A DNA stretch of 64,000 nucleotides, from the NCBI RefSeq assembly GCF_001522585.2, contig NZ_CP013374.1, forward strand, positions 186,001 to 250,000, in the 5' to 3' direction. Origin of the DNA: Burkholderia sp. NRF60-BP8. GTDB taxonomy: Bacteria; Pseudomonadota; Gammaproteobacteria; Burkholderiales; Burkholderiaceae. The notes below the pieces were generated by a model. That model made no database searches. It worked only from the letters and a program-made list of their open reading frames with translations, and had not been told where the DNA came from. The position numbers and the translations under genes are program-made. This document shows, piece by piece, positions 44,850-54,204 of this stretch; within the stretch, counting starts at the first letter, position 1; each line of letters opens with the position of its first letter.

Positions 44850-45164
44850 ATGTCCTGGTTCGTTTACGAAGTGCCCGAATATCACGAAGACGCTGCGCGC
44901 ATCGAGCCCTTCAGCGACCTGCGCAGCCGCGTGCTGCAAGTGAGTGGCGTGGCCATGGCCGACGAGTTGGAAAGCGTTCGCGAGAATGCCGCGGCAACGG
45001 CGGACACCCCCGATCGTCCGCTGCGTACGCCGGAAAATCCGCATGTCTTTCCCATTCCTTACGCCGACTCCATGATCCTCGTCGGATTCATCTTCGATCT
45101 GAAGCGCGAATTCCGGCAACTGGTCGTGTCGCCCGTGGAAATGCCCTGGCTGAAAGACGCGTAA
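44850..45164 (+). CDS. Conserved hypothetical small protein
   Basis: The 104-residue soluble protein starts MSWFVYEVPEYHEDAARIEP and has a mixed hydrophobic/acidic composition with an FPIPYADSMILVGFIFDL stretch near the C-terminus. No family is recognised. GGGAG lies 8 bases before the ATG, and a -10-like TAGAAT at 44818-44823 could be its promoter. Confidence 0.55.
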   Translation: MSWFVYEVPEYHEDAARIEPFSDLRSRVLQVSGVAMADELESVRENAAATADTPDRPLRTPENPHVFPIPYADSMILVGFIFDLKREFRQLVVSPVEMPWLKDA

Positions 45165-45538
45165 AGCGTTGCGTCGGCGCGATCGTGCGGATCGATTGCC
45201 GCGAGCCGGCTGCTGGCCGGGCCGTTGAGCCGCGACCCGCTTGTGATGATCGTGGGCTGTGCGGTCCCGGTGCCGGTCTCGCCAACGTCATGCACGTCCT
45301 CTTCAGCATGGCCGGCGTCCTTCCGCGCCCAGCAGGTCCGGGGAGACGAACTGAATCCGCGGGACGCTCAATTTTCAAAAGCGCCGACGAAGAAGAGGCA
45401 AAGCGCGCCAAGCCCGTTCGTCTTCAGGCTATTGCTTCGCCCGGCGGGCAATGCGTCGCGTGAAATCGTTTCCCGAGCGCCCGCGATTTCCTCAACCCAT
45501 CTCGTTGAAGCGCCGCCTCTCGGCCCCGTCGCGAATGG
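45165..45538. other. Intergenic region, no gene recognised
   Basis: These 374 bases separate two convergent genes. A plus-strand frame at 45225-45542 exists but has neither ribosome site nor family match. Confidence 0.3.
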
Positions 45539-45886
45539 CTAGCGCGGCCGGTCGCGAAGCAGCAGACGCGACCCGACCTCCACGATCGACGTAATCGCCG
45601 GCAGCAGTTCCCTGCCCAGCGACGTCAATTCGTATTCGACGGACGGCGGCGACGTCGGCAACACGCTTCGCCGGATCACGCCCCGCTCCTCGAGATCACG
45701 CAACCTGCCGGTCAGCACCTTCGCGGTGATGGTCGGGTTGTCGCGCCGCAACTCCGAAAACCGGCGCGGGCCGTTGCTCAGGCACCAGATCAGTTCGGGC
45801 GTCCACAGGCCGCCGATCAACGCCATGCATTTCGACATCGGACAGCCGGGCAGCGGCTCCACCTTCTTTCGCATTCTCAAGCCCAT
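45539..45886 (-). CDS. HxlR-family winged-helix regulator
   Basis: The 115-residue protein begins with the HxlR N-terminus VEPLPGCPMSKCMALIGGLWTPELIWCL and contains the winged-helix PRRFSELRRDNPTITAKVLTGRLRDLEERGVI. The conserved Cys in PGCPMSKC corresponds to the redox-sensing cysteine of YtfH/QorR-type regulators. It is divergent from a QorB-like gene, as in the E. coli ytfG/ytfH pair, and should control it in response to quinone or hypochlorite-type stress. Confidence 0.88.
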   Translation of the reverse strand: MGLRMRKKVEPLPGCPMSKCMALIGGLWTPELIWCLSNGPRRFSELRRDNPTITAKVLTGRLRDLEERGVIRRSVLPTSPPSVEYELTSLGRELLPAITSIVEVGSRLLLRDRPR

Positions 45887-45912
45887 CGTCGTCCCACCGA
45901 GGTTTCCATTTG

Positions 45913-45964
45913 GTTACTTGAAAATGATGGTAACCGATGGATAGGTGGTTTCCAATGGAAACCT
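45913..45964. promoter_or_regulatory. Operator pair in the HxlR/QorB intergenic region
   Basis: Two inverted repeats lie between the divergent genes: GGTTTCC (45948-45954) with GGAAACC (45958-45964) around a 3-base centre, and GGTTAC (45913-45918) with GTAACC (45931-45936) around 12 bases. Both are related to GGTTnC...GnAACC. They are the likely HxlR binding sites. Confidence 0.6.
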
Positions 45965-46013
45965 TCATCCCTACACTTGGAACCTCACCTACCGATACAC
46001 GGAGAGAACGAAC

Positions 46014-46868
46014 ATGTATGCAATAACGGGAGCATCCGGGCAACTCGGGCGCCTTGTGATCGACGCATTGCTTGAAACCGTGCCGGCCGACCGGATCGTC
46101 GCGGCGGTCAGGGATCCCGCGAAGGTGCGCGACCTCGAGGCGCGTGGCGTGGTGGTGCGCGAGGCCGACTACAAGCGGCCTGAAACGCTCGCCAGCGCGT
46201 TCGTCGGTGTCGACAAGCTCCTGCTGATCTCGTCGACCGAAGTCGCCGGCCGCGTGCCGTTGCATCGCGCGGTGATCGATGCGGCCGGACAGGCCGGCGT
46301 CTCGTTGCTCGCCTATACGAGCATGCTGCACGCGGACACTTCGCCTGCCCGGCTTGCGATCGAGCATCGGCAGACGGAAGAAGTCATTGCGGCGTCGGGC
46401 CTCCCCGCCGTCATCCTTCGCAATGGCTGGTACACCGAGAACCACCTGATGGCCCTTCCCGCGGCGCTCGAGCACGGCGCGTTCATCGGGGCCGCCAAGG
46501 CGGGGCGCTTCTCTTCCGCCGCGCGGAAGGACTATGCCGAGGCGGCAGCCGTGGTACTGACGACGGACGGTCACGCAGGAAAAACGTATGAACTCGCGGC
46601 CGACGATGCGTTCACGCTGGCGCAGCTGGCCGCGGAGGTTTCGCGGCAGTCCGGCAAGACCGTCGTCTACAACGATCTTGCGCAGGACGCCTATGCAGAC
46701 GCGCTGACGAGCGCCGGGTTGCCGCCCGAGCTTGCCGGCATCCTCGCCGATGCCGACGTGGCCGCGTCGCGCGGTGCGCTGTTCGACGACGGCGGCGCCC
46801 TCGCGCGACTGATCGGTCGACCCACGACGCCGTTGGCGAGCGTCGTCGCGACTGCATTGCGCGGTTAA
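46014..46868 (+). CDS. NAD(P)H-binding quinone oxidoreductase-like protein (QorB/NmrA family)
   Basis: The 284-residue protein is an atypical SDR of the QorB/YtfG type. It begins MYAITGASGQLGRLVIDALL (NADPH loop GASGQLG), with TEVAGRVPLHRAVIDAAGQAGV and the substrate-site RNGWYTENHLM segments. The family reduces quinones with NADPH. GGAGAG precedes the ATG. Regulation by the divergent HxlR protein is expected. Confidence 0.9.
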   Translation: MYAITGASGQLGRLVIDALLETVPADRIVAAVRDPAKVRDLEARGVVVREADYKRPETLASAFVGVDKLLLISSTEVAGRVPLHRAVIDAAGQAGVSLLAYTSMLHADTSPARLAIEHRQTEEVIAASGLPAVILRNGWYTENHLMALPAALEHGAFIGAAKAGRFSSAARKDYAEAAAVVLTTDGHAGKTYELAADDAFTLAQLAAEVSRQSGKTVVYNDLAQDAYADALTSAGLPPELAGILADADVAASRGALFDDGGALARLIGRPTTPLASVVATALRG

Positions 46869-47077
46869 AGCGGGCAAGCTCCGGAGAAGCGCCGGCCAGC
46901 ACCGCTCGACGTCGGGCAGTGTGGCCGGCGCCTGGACAGCCGCATCGATCTCGTCGGCCGCCCTGCTGCTCGCGGCCCGTCGGAACCGGCGGACGCGCGC
47001 GTTGCGGCGCGGTGCAAATCACGCCGAGCGACGACGCGCGCACTGCACGTCCGTTGACGTTCACGGTGGCACGTGGG

Positions 47078-47974
47078 TCACAACCGGTAAATTCGCAGCG
47101 CATTGTGGACGAACAGTGCGTCGCGCTCATCGTCGCGGGCGCCGGCGACGATCTCCGCATAGGCGTGCCAGAGCGCTGGATAGCCGGCATGGAGCCGATC
47201 GACCGGGAAATTCGACGCGAACATGCAGCGCGCCGCGCCGAACACGTCGATCGCCTCCAGCACGTACGGGCGGAAACTCTCGACCGACCAGCGATGGTCG
47301 AACATCGCGAGCCCGGACAGCTTCATCGTCACGTTCGCGCGCCGCGCGAGCCCGCGCAGTCCGTCGCGCCATTCGCGCCAGCCGTGCACGCTGCTCCGGT
47401 CGACGAACATACCCGTGTGATTGACGATCACGGGCGTGTCCGGGTGCGCATCGATGACGGCGAGCGCGGCGCCGACCTGGGCCGGGTACAGCTGCAGGTC
47501 GAACGACAAACCGAACTCGCTCAGCATGTCGAAGTGCTCGCGCCAGCGCGGCTCGGCCAGATAGTCCACGTCGACGTAGTTGTACCAGGGGTCCGGATGC
47601 CGGTTCAGCACCTGCCGGATGCCGCGCACGTTCGGATGCGCCGCCGCGTCGGCGAGCCGGATGCGTGCGTCCGGCGCGAACAGGTCGACGCCGGCGACGA
47701 TGCCGTCCGGCATCCCGCCGCTCGCCGGCGCGTCGGCAAGCGCCTGCAGCCAGTCGACTTCGCTCGGCGTCGTCCACGCATCGTGGATCGCCTCGACATG
47801 CACGACCTTCAGCACGTCGAGATCCGCGCCGGCGTCCGCGCGCAGGTCCGCAGGCAGGTAGCGACGAGGCAAATCCGCCACCGCGCCGGAGAACGCCGGC
47901 TGGGCGCGATCGAGCCAGCCGTAACTCAGCGCGTCGGCGTCCCAGAAATGGACATGGGGATCGACAACCTGCAT
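47078..47974 (-). CDS. Amidohydrolase, probable L-rhamnono-gamma-lactonase
   Basis: The 298-residue enzyme is a metal-dependent amidohydrolase of the COG3618/PF04909 group, starting VDPHVHFWD (HxH metal motif), with VIVNHTGM and ASNFPVDRL near the end. This group includes sugar-lactone lactonases of the fucose and rhamnose pathways. Its position at the end of a rhamnose dehydrogenase-dehydratase-aldolase cluster makes L-rhamnonolactone the likely substrate. It is the last gene of the predicted minus-strand operon. Confidence 0.8.
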   Translation of the reverse strand: MQVVDPHVHFWDADALSYGWLDRAQPAFSGAVADLPRRYLPADLRADAGADLDVLKVVHVEAIHDAWTTPSEVDWLQALADAPASGGMPDGIVAGVDLFAPDARIRLADAAAHPNVRGIRQVLNRHPDPWYNYVDVDYLAEPRWREHFDMLSEFGLSFDLQLYPAQVGAALAVIDAHPDTPVIVNHTGMFVDRSSVHGWREWRDGLRGLARRANVTMKLSGLAMFDHRWSVESFRPYVLEAIDVFGAARCMFASNFPVDRLHAGYPALWHAYAEIVAGARDDERDALFVHNALRIYRL

Positions 47975-48062
47975 GTGAGCTCCGTGAGTTCATGCGACAC
48001 GACGATTCGCTGCGACGGGTCGGCACACGTCGAGCGCTGCCGATCCGTCGAACGGGCCGGTC

Positions 48063-48377
48063 TCATTCCAGATGAAACATCGGCGCCAGCGCTTTCTCCA
48101 CCGGACGTCCGTCCGGTCCGGTCGCCATCAGGTCGGCCATGTACGCCCACCAGCGACGCATCACATCCGTTTCGGCAAGTTGCGCGATCCGGTGATCGGC
48201 CGGCCGTTTGAGCACGGCGAACAGGTGATGGGTGTCGTCGTCGAGAAAGATCCAGTAGTCCGAAATACCTGCTGCACGAAGCGCGTCGGCCAGTTCCGGC
48301 CAGATCGCATCGTGCCGGCGCCGGTATTCGTCCTGCTTGCCGGGGTGCAGGCGCATCCTGAAGGCGATCGTTTCCAT
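48063..48377 (-). CDS. rhaM: L-rhamnose mutarotase
   Basis: The 104-residue product is the same length as E. coli RhaM and matches it along its length: [24 protein letters not shown], the His/Tyr pair in the catalytic site, and [15 protein letters not shown]. It interconverts the alpha and beta anomers of L-rhamnose. ATG 48377 is chosen because GAGG lies 8 bases upstream and the family starts there; ATG 48398, which overlaps the preceding stop, is an alternative. Confidence 0.9.
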   Translation of the reverse strand: METIAFRMRLHPGKQDEYRRRHDAIWPELADALRAAGISDYWIFLDDDTHHLFAVLKRPADHRIAQLAETDVMRRWWAYMADLMATGPDGRPVEKALAPMFHLE

Positions 48378-48394
48378 GCCCATGCCTCGCGGTG

Positions 48395-49183
48395 TCATTG
48401 CAGGTTCACGTACATGCCGCCGTCGACGAGCAGCGCGGCGCCATTCACGTAGCGCGCCATGTCGGACGCGAGAAACACGACGCAGTCGGCGACGTCGTCC
48501 GGCTCGCCGAGGCGGCCGAGCGGAATCCGGCGCTCGAAGTACTCGGTCTTGCCGGGCGCGGCGAGATCGTCGTCGTTGATTTCGGTGCGGATCGTGCCGG
48601 GCAGCACCGAATTGCAGCGAATCCGGTGCGGCGCGAGCGCAACCGCGCACGACTGCATCAGCGCATGGACGCCGGCCTTGGTCGGCGTGTAGTGCGTCTG
48701 CATGCCGCCGCCGACCAGCGCGCTGATCGAACTGGTCGCGACGATCGCGCCGCCGTGCCCTTGCGCGGCCATTTGACGTGCGGCGGCCTGGGTCATGTAG
48801 AACGCGCCGTGCAGGTTCACTGCCATCGTTCTTTGCAGCAGTTCGGGCGGCAAGTCCAGAAAGCCGTGGAACGGGCAGATTCCGGCATTGCTCGCCAGCA
48901 CGTCGATCCGGCCGAATCGCTCGACCGCGGCCGCGACGAGCGCGCCGGCCGTGTCGGGCTGCGCGACGTCGCCCGGTACGGCCAGCGCATCGCGCCCCGT
49001 CGCGCGGACCGCGTCGACGAGCGCGTCGATCTCGTGATCGGCCTGCGCAGGCAGCAGCGGGTTGGTCCAGTAGTTCACGACGACGTCGGCGCCATGCCGC
49101 GCACACGCCAACGCGATCGCGCGGCCGATCCCGCGCGATCCGCCCGTCACGACGACGATCCTGTCCTCGAGCAACTTCGTCAT
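48395..49183 (-). CDS. SDR dehydrogenase, probable L-rhamnose 1-dehydrogenase
   Basis: The 262-residue SDR has [15 protein letters not shown] (cofactor loop), [10 protein letters not shown], the catalytic Ser in TSSISALVG, and YTPTK (YxxxK). It ends [16 protein letters not shown]. In this gene context it should oxidise L-rhamnose to L-rhamnono-lactone, the first step of the non-phosphorylative pathway. GGAGG precedes the ATG at 49183. Confidence 0.85.
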   Translation of the reverse strand: MTKLLEDRIVVVTGGSRGIGRAIALACARHGADVVVNYWTNPLLPAQADHEIDALVDAVRATGRDALAVPGDVAQPDTAGALVAAAVERFGRIDVLASNAGICPFHGFLDLPPELLQRTMAVNLHGAFYMTQAAARQMAAQGHGGAIVATSSISALVGGGMQTHYTPTKAGVHALMQSCAVALAPHRIRCNSVLPGTIRTEINDDDLAAPGKTEYFERRIPLGRLGEPDDVADCVVFLASDMARYVNGAALLVDGGMYVNLQ

Positions 49184-49278
49184 TGCGCCCTCCTCCCTCT
49201 CGACCATCACGCGTTCGGCAGCGGCCGCCGCCGTGCGAGCCGGCCGGCCTCACGATGCGAGTGCACGCCTGCGCGCGC

Positions 49279-50457
49279 TCAGTGTTCGTACGGGCGCTGC
49301 ATGCGCACGTCCGGATTCAGGCGCACGCCGAAACCGGGCGTGTCGGGCACCCTCATCCGTCCGCCGACCGGCACCGGCTCGTCGAGCAGCAGCGGATCGA
49401 ACATCGGCACGACACGATCCGCCTGCGGCGCCATCATCAGGAATTCGGCGAACGGGCTGTTGTGCCGCGTCGCGACGAAGTGGTAGCTGTAGACCGACGA
49501 GCCGTGCGGAATCACCAGCACGCCGCGCGCGTCGGCGAGCGCCGAGATCCGGATCAGCTCGGTGAGCCCGCCGCACCAACCCACGTCCGGCTGAATGATG
49601 TCGCAGCACTCCATCTCGAGCAGCATCCGGAAGCCCCAGCGGGTCGCTTCGTGCTCGCCGGTCGTGACGAGCATGCCGCGCGGCACGTCGCGGCGCAGCT
49701 TCGCGTAGCCCCAATAGTCGTCGGGCGGCAGGCATTCCTCGATCCATTTCAAACCGAGTGCGTGCGCTTCGTGCGCGAGCCGCGTCGCATACGGCACGTC
49801 GAGACTCATCCAGCAGTCGAGCATCAGCCAGAAATCGGCGCCGACGCGCGAACGCATCTCGGCCAGCGCCTCGAGATTGCGGCGCAGACCGACCTCTCCT
49901 TCGGCCGGGCCGTGATGCAACGGCAGCTTGCCGCCGATGAAGCCCATCTCCTTCGCGAGATCGGGCCGCGCACCGGTCGCGTAGAACTCGAGCTCGTCGC
50001 GCACCTTGCCGCCGAGCAACTGATGCACGGGCTCCCGCCGGACCTTCGCGAGCAGGTCCCACAGCGCGAGATCGACGCCGGAAATCGCATTGAGTACGAC
50101 GCCCTTGCGTCCGTAGTACAGCGTCGCGTAGAACATCTGATCCCACATCTTCTCGATGTCGGTCACGCGCTGCCCTTCGATGAAGCGCGCGAGATGCCGC
50201 TCGACGATGAACGCGCCGATCTCGCCGCCGGTCGTCACCGCAAACCCGACCGTTCCGTCACTGGCCTCGATTTCGATCACGAGCGTGCCGAGCACGTTGA
50301 TACCGAACGACTGGCGGCTCTGCCGGTATTCGGGGTAGCGCGACATCGGCGTCGCAATGTGGTCGTCGATCCAGTGACCGGTATCCTGATCGTGATAGTC
50401 GGCACCGCCACCACGCACCGTCAGCGCGCGAACCGCGCGTATCGTCGGCATGCTCAT
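49279..50457 (-). CDS. L-rhamnonate dehydratase (enolase superfamily)
   Basis: The 392-residue enzyme closely matches L-rhamnonate dehydratase. It begins [19 protein letters not shown], has the family-specific [13 protein letters not shown], the metal-ligand blocks [27 protein letters not shown] and [10 protein letters not shown], and the His-containing [13 protein letters not shown]. It dehydrates L-rhamnonate to 2-keto-3-deoxy-L-rhamnonate. AAGGAA precedes the ATG. Confidence 0.92.
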   Translation of the reverse strand: MSMPTIRAVRALTVRGGGADYHDQDTGHWIDDHIATPMSRYPEYRQSRQSFGINVLGTLVIEIEASDGTVGFAVTTGGEIGAFIVERHLARFIEGQRVTDIEKMWDQMFYATLYYGRKGVVLNAISGVDLALWDLLAKVRREPVHQLLGGKVRDELEFYATGARPDLAKEMGFIGGKLPLHHGPAEGEVGLRRNLEALAEMRSRVGADFWLMLDCWMSLDVPYATRLAHEAHALGLKWIEECLPPDDYWGYAKLRRDVPRGMLVTTGEHEATRWGFRMLLEMECCDIIQPDVGWCGGLTELIRISALADARGVLVIPHGSSVYSYHFVATRHNSPFAEFLMMAPQADRVVPMFDPLLLDEPVPVGGRMRVPDTPGFGVRLNPDVRMQRPYEH

Positions 50458-50561
50458 TCTTCGGGTTCCTTGGTTGGGTTATCGCGTGCGAAGGCCGCCC
50501 GTACGCGTCGTGCGCACCGGCTGCGGCGGAAATCGGAACGTCGTGCCGCGCGGCGGCCGCG

Positions 50562-51497
50562 TCAGCGTGCCCAGCGCAGCACCAATGCGTCGAGCCGTCG
50601 CGCTATCTCGATCAGGCCCGCGCGCGTCGCCGGATGCAGCGGCGCGAGCGGACGGCGCGGCGCGTCCGATGCGATCACGCCGCCCTCCTTCATCAGCGCC
50701 TTCGCCGCCAGCAGGCCGGCCTGACGGTTCTCGTAATTGATCAACGGCAGCCATTGCTCATAGCGCGCGACCGCGTCGTCACGCTGCCCGGCCAGATACG
50801 CGGCGAGAATCGGCTGCAGCCCGTCCGGGTAGCCGCCGCCGAGGATGCTGCCGGTCGCGCCCGCATCGAGATCGGCGAGCAGCGTGATCGCTTCCTCGCC
50901 GTCGAACGGCCCTTCGATCGCATCGCCGCCGAGCGCGATCAGCTCGCGCAGCTTCGCCGCCGACTGCGGCACCTCGATCTTGAAATAGCGCAGATTCGGA
51001 ATCGTGTGCGCGATGCGCGCCAGAAACGCGGCCGATACCTGCGTGCCGCTCATCGGCGCATCCTGGTACATGATTGGAATCGCGATCGCGTCGGAGAGCG
51101 TTGCATAGAACTGCTCGATCGCGGCCTCGCCGCAACGGATCGTCGCGCCGTGGTACGGCGGCATCACCATCACCATCGCCGCACCGGCCGCCTGCGCTGC
51201 GCGGCTGCGCGCCGCGCAGATCGTCGGATTGAAATGCGTGGTCGTCACGATCACCGGCACGCGCCCCGCCACGTGCTCGAGGATCGCCGCGATGAGCCGC
51301 TCGCGCTCGTCGTCGGTCAACGAAAACTGTTCCGAGTAGTTCGCGAGGATGCACAGGCCGTCCGCTCCCGCGTCGATGATGAAGTCGACACAGCGCTTCT
51401 GGCCCGGCATGTCGATCTCGCCCGACTCGGTGAAGATCGTCGGCGCGACGGAGAACGCGCCCGTATAGCGGCGGTGAATCGGCTTGGTCAAGCTCAT
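50562..51497 (-). CDS. DapA-family aldolase, probable 2-keto-3-deoxy-L-rhamnonate aldolase
   Basis: The 311-residue protein is a class I aldolase of the dihydrodipicolinate synthase family. It has GADGLCILANYSEQFSLTDDER near the start, the Tyr of the proton relay in IPIMYQDAPMSGTQV, and the Schiff-base Lys in LRYFKIEVPQSA. In this cluster it should split KDR into pyruvate and L-lactaldehyde. It is the first gene of the predicted rhamnose operon; bases 51498-51575 upstream hold its promoter region. Confidence 0.85.
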   Translation of the reverse strand: MSLTKPIHRRYTGAFSVAPTIFTESGEIDMPGQKRCVDFIIDAGADGLCILANYSEQFSLTDDERERLIAAILEHVAGRVPVIVTTTHFNPTICAARSRAAQAAGAAMVMVMPPYHGATIRCGEAAIEQFYATLSDAIAIPIMYQDAPMSGTQVSAAFLARIAHTIPNLRYFKIEVPQSAAKLRELIALGGDAIEGPFDGEEAITLLADLDAGATGSILGGGYPDGLQPILAAYLAGQRDDAVARYEQWLPLINYENRQAGLLAAKALMKEGGVIASDAPRRPLAPLHPATRAGLIEIARRLDALVLRWAR

Positions 51498-51575
51498 CTG
51501 GAATCCTCTCTTGTAATAAGTTATCCGAATTTAATGGCGCGTGGGTCATGCGCCAATACCACGATCAATCACGCG

Positions 51576-52460
51576 TCACACGCGCCCGTACCGTCCTCGA
51601 AGCCCGTCCGTCACGCCGCAATAGATCGCCTTCAGCTTCAGACGCTTGTTGCGCGCATGCAGCAGCACGAACGCGACGTGCTTGAGCGTGATGAGATTGA
51701 TCAGCAGCATCGCCGGATAGCGCCGCCAGTAGTCGCGTGCGACGAGGATGCAGTTGCGCGCCGCATAGTAGTGGCGCAGCGGGCTCTGGTCGAATATTTC
51801 GACACGCGGCCAGTGCTGCTGCGCGGACGGGCTGCCGAGTTCGTGGGGCAGCGACACGTCGGCGTTGACGCACACCGGCACGCCGTGCGCTTGCGCGCGC
51901 ATGCAGTATTCGGCGTCGACGTGGTCGATGAAGAAATCCTCGCGAAAGCGACCGAGCGCGCGATACGCGTCGAGCGAGATCGCGGTGCCCGACGAGATGA
52001 TGACCGAACACGACAGCAGGCCATGCGCGCCGCCGTGGATCGGCGTGATCTGCGCGGACCAGCGGCGCACCGTGAACAACGGCAGGTCGCGCTGAAAATT
52101 GCGGTTGAAGATCCGCGGCCCGACCAGGAAACGGCTGTCGCCCACCCGTGCGCAACCGGCCAGCATTCGGTCGAAATAGTCGTCCGGAACGTAAGAATCC
52201 TGATCGAAGATGAAGAAGACGTCGCAGCCGCGGCCGATCAGGAATTCGACGCCGGCGTTGAACGCCCCGGCGATACCGCCGCGATTGTGATTCGCGATCA
52301 CGTCGACGCCGCCTTCGGCGAGCCGTGCATACAGCGCACGATCGGCGACGGGCGAATTGTCGACCGCGACGACGGCGGGGCTTTTCGCGGGCAAGGTCAG
52401 CAAATGCTCGATCTGCGCTGCGGACGGCTTGTACAGCGTGACCAACGTACCGTGTGTCAT
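51576..52460 (-). CDS. Family 2 glycosyltransferase, rhamnosyltransferase-like
   Basis: The 294-residue GT2 enzyme begins LVTLYKPSAAQIEHL, has the nucleotide-sugar site VVAVDNSP and DVFFIFDQDSYVPDDYFD (DxD-type motif), then REDFFIDHVDAEYCMRAQ, all as in rhamnosyltransferases such as RhlC and WbbL-like proteins. It would transfer L-rhamnose from dTDP-rhamnose to a lipid or glycan acceptor. It lies directly upstream of the rhamnose catabolic operon on the same strand. Confidence 0.8.
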   Translation of the reverse strand: MTHGTLVTLYKPSAAQIEHLLTLPAKSPAVVAVDNSPVADRALYARLAEGGVDVIANHNRGGIAGAFNAGVEFLIGRGCDVFFIFDQDSYVPDDYFDRMLAGCARVGDSRFLVGPRIFNRNFQRDLPLFTVRRWSAQITPIHGGAHGLLSCSVIISSGTAISLDAYRALGRFREDFFIDHVDAEYCMRAQAHGVPVCVNADVSLPHELGSPSAQQHWPRVEIFDQSPLRHYYAARNCILVARDYWRRYPAMLLINLITLKHVAFVLLHARNKRLKLKAIYCGVTDGLRGRYGRV

Positions 52461-52614
52461 GACGGCACCTCGTGACGATCAAGTAGCGATGCGCCGCGCC
52501 GGTCGATCCGGGCGGCCCGTCCTCCTTTGCACGACTGCTTGTCTCGTCGACCGGCCCGCGCTGCCCGCTCGCATGCTGCGTGCGAGCGTCGCAAAATCCA
52601 CGGCCGGTCTTGTT

Positions 52615-53316
52615 TTATCTTGCGTACAGCTTGACGACGCTTGCCTGGACGACGCGCGTGATCTCCTCCATCCGCCAGCGGATATGCGTGTCGGTCAGCG
52701 CCGCGCAACGTGCCGCATCGCGTTCCGCCAGCGCGTCGAGAATCTCGAGATGCTCGGTAAACGCCTCGTTGCGTCGCTGATCGACATCGACCCAGCGCAC
52801 GTAGTGAATCCGTGCGTTGATCCCTTGCAGTACCCGGCCGATCTCGGCGTTGCCCGACAACGCGGCCAGCTCCAGGTGAAACTCCTCGTCCTTGACGACC
52901 AGCTCCGACGACGACATCCGCGCGGCATTCTTCATCACCTGCTTCCAGAAGCGTCGCAGCGCCTTGATGTCGTTGTCCGATGCGCGCTCGCACGCGAGCA
53001 TCACCGCGGTCGTCTCGATCGAGCGACGCAATTCGAACAGATCGAACACATCCTTCCCCTCCAGTTCCCGAATGAAGAAACCGCGGTTCGGCACGAACAC
53101 CAGCAGGTTTTCGGCAACGAGCCGGTTCAGTGCCTCGCGAATCGGCGTACGACTCACGTTGAAGCGCTCGGCGAGCTCCAGTTCGTTGAACCGTTCGCCC
53201 GGCCGGATCTCGTACAGCACGGCCATCTGTTTCAACTGCTCGTAAATCTCGTTGACCGTGAGGCCCGTGCGCATCGGCGCCGCGGTCTCCCGGCCAGCCA
53301 TAACGGAAGTCGACAT
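52615..53316 (-). CDS. GntR-family regulator, FCD type
   Basis: The 233-residue regulator has an N-terminal winged helix (LAERFNVSRTPIREALNRLVAENLL is the GntR recognition region) and a C-terminal FCD domain with FELRRSIETTAVMLACERA and metal-binding His in EEFHLELA. FCD regulators respond to small carboxylates or amino acids. It follows the racemase gene by 90 bp on the same strand and probably controls the ridA-dadA-racemase and liv transcription units. A role in the rhamnose operon cannot be excluded. AGGAGACGAG precedes ATG 53316. Confidence 0.85.
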   Translation of the reverse strand: MSTSVMAGRETAAPMRTGLTVNEIYEQLKQMAVLYEIRPGERFNELELAERFNVSRTPIREALNRLVAENLLVFVPNRGFFIRELEGKDVFDLFELRRSIETTAVMLACERASDNDIKALRRFWKQVMKNAARMSSSELVVKDEEFHLELAALSGNAEIGRVLQGINARIHYVRWVDVDQRRNEAFTEHLEILDALAERDAARCAALTDTHIRWRMEEITRVVQASVVKLYAR

Positions 53317-53406
53317 CTCGTCTCCTGGTTCCACCTGTTGTCACCGCGCGTCATTATCCACCGGCATTTCGCCCGCGCGCGTCTTGTTGCATGCACGAGC
53401 CATGCG

Positions 53407-54204
53407 TCAGCGCATCAGCAAGCTGCCGAAGCCCGGCACGGGATCGTCGATGCCCGCGAGCCGCAGCGCGTGCCAGGCGAGCGCGTGATTGCTCGACAAT
53501 ACGGGTTTGCCTGCGCGCGCCTCGATGTCGGCCAGCGCATCGACGATACGCAGGCTCGTGCACGACACGAACACGGCATCGACGGCCGGATCGGCGGCGA
53601 GCGTCAGCACCGCATGCTCGATCGATGCGCGCTCGATCCGGGCGACCTCGTTGTCGTCGCGGTGCTCGAACGAGCCGACCCGCACGATATCGACGCCGCG
53701 CGCGCGCAGGTACGCGGCCATCGCATCGTTGATCGTGCGTTCGTACGGCGTCAGCAGCGCGACGCCTCGCGCGCCTAGCGCCGTCAGCGCGACGCGCGCC
53801 GCGGTGATCGGCGTGGTGCACGCGACGCCGGGCCGCGCCTCGCGGATGCGCTCGAAGACACGCTCCTCGCCCAGCACCATCGACGCCGACGTGCAGCCGA
53901 ATGCGACGACGTCGAGGCGCTCGCCCGGCCGGATCAATTCAACCGCGGCGCAGATCCCGCCGTCCATCTGCGCGAGCGTCTCGGCCGTGATCTCGGCCGA
54001 ATTCGCGATCCGGCTTTCGTAGAACGCGACGCCATCGATCGCGAGCAGACGCCGCCACTCGTATTCGATCGTATGATCGGTCGCCAGCACGACGAGGCCG
54101 ATCGCCGCGCGCCGCGCGATGCCGGCGTCGAGCGAGAAATCGAAGCGGGCGTAGGCGCCGACGCCCGGATCGGACGCCTCGGAGGGTGACAGAAGTTCGC
54201 TCAT
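53407..54204 (-). CDS. Asp/Glu/hydantoin racemase-superfamily protein (maleate isomerase/arylmalonate decarboxylase-like)
   Basis: The 265-residue protein belongs to the two-cysteine racemase superfamily, with DVVAFGCTSASMVLGEERV (first catalytic Cys region) and AVFVSCTSLRIVDALADIE (second). Members racemise amino acids or hydantoins, isomerise maleate or decarboxylate arylmalonates. Together with the D-amino-acid dehydrogenase it most likely supplies or interconverts a D-amino-acid-type substrate. The start overlaps the dadA stop. Confidence 0.8.
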   Translation of the reverse strand: MSELLSPSEASDPGVGAYARFDFSLDAGIARRAAIGLVVLATDHTIEYEWRRLLAIDGVAFYESRIANSAEITAETLAQMDGGICAAVELIRPGERLDVVAFGCTSASMVLGEERVFERIREARPGVACTTPITAARVALTALGARGVALLTPYERTINDAMAAYLRARGVDIVRVGSFEHRDDNEVARIERASIEHAVLTLAADPAVDAVFVSCTSLRIVDALADIEARAGKPVLSSNHALAWHALRLAGIDDPVPGFGSLLMR

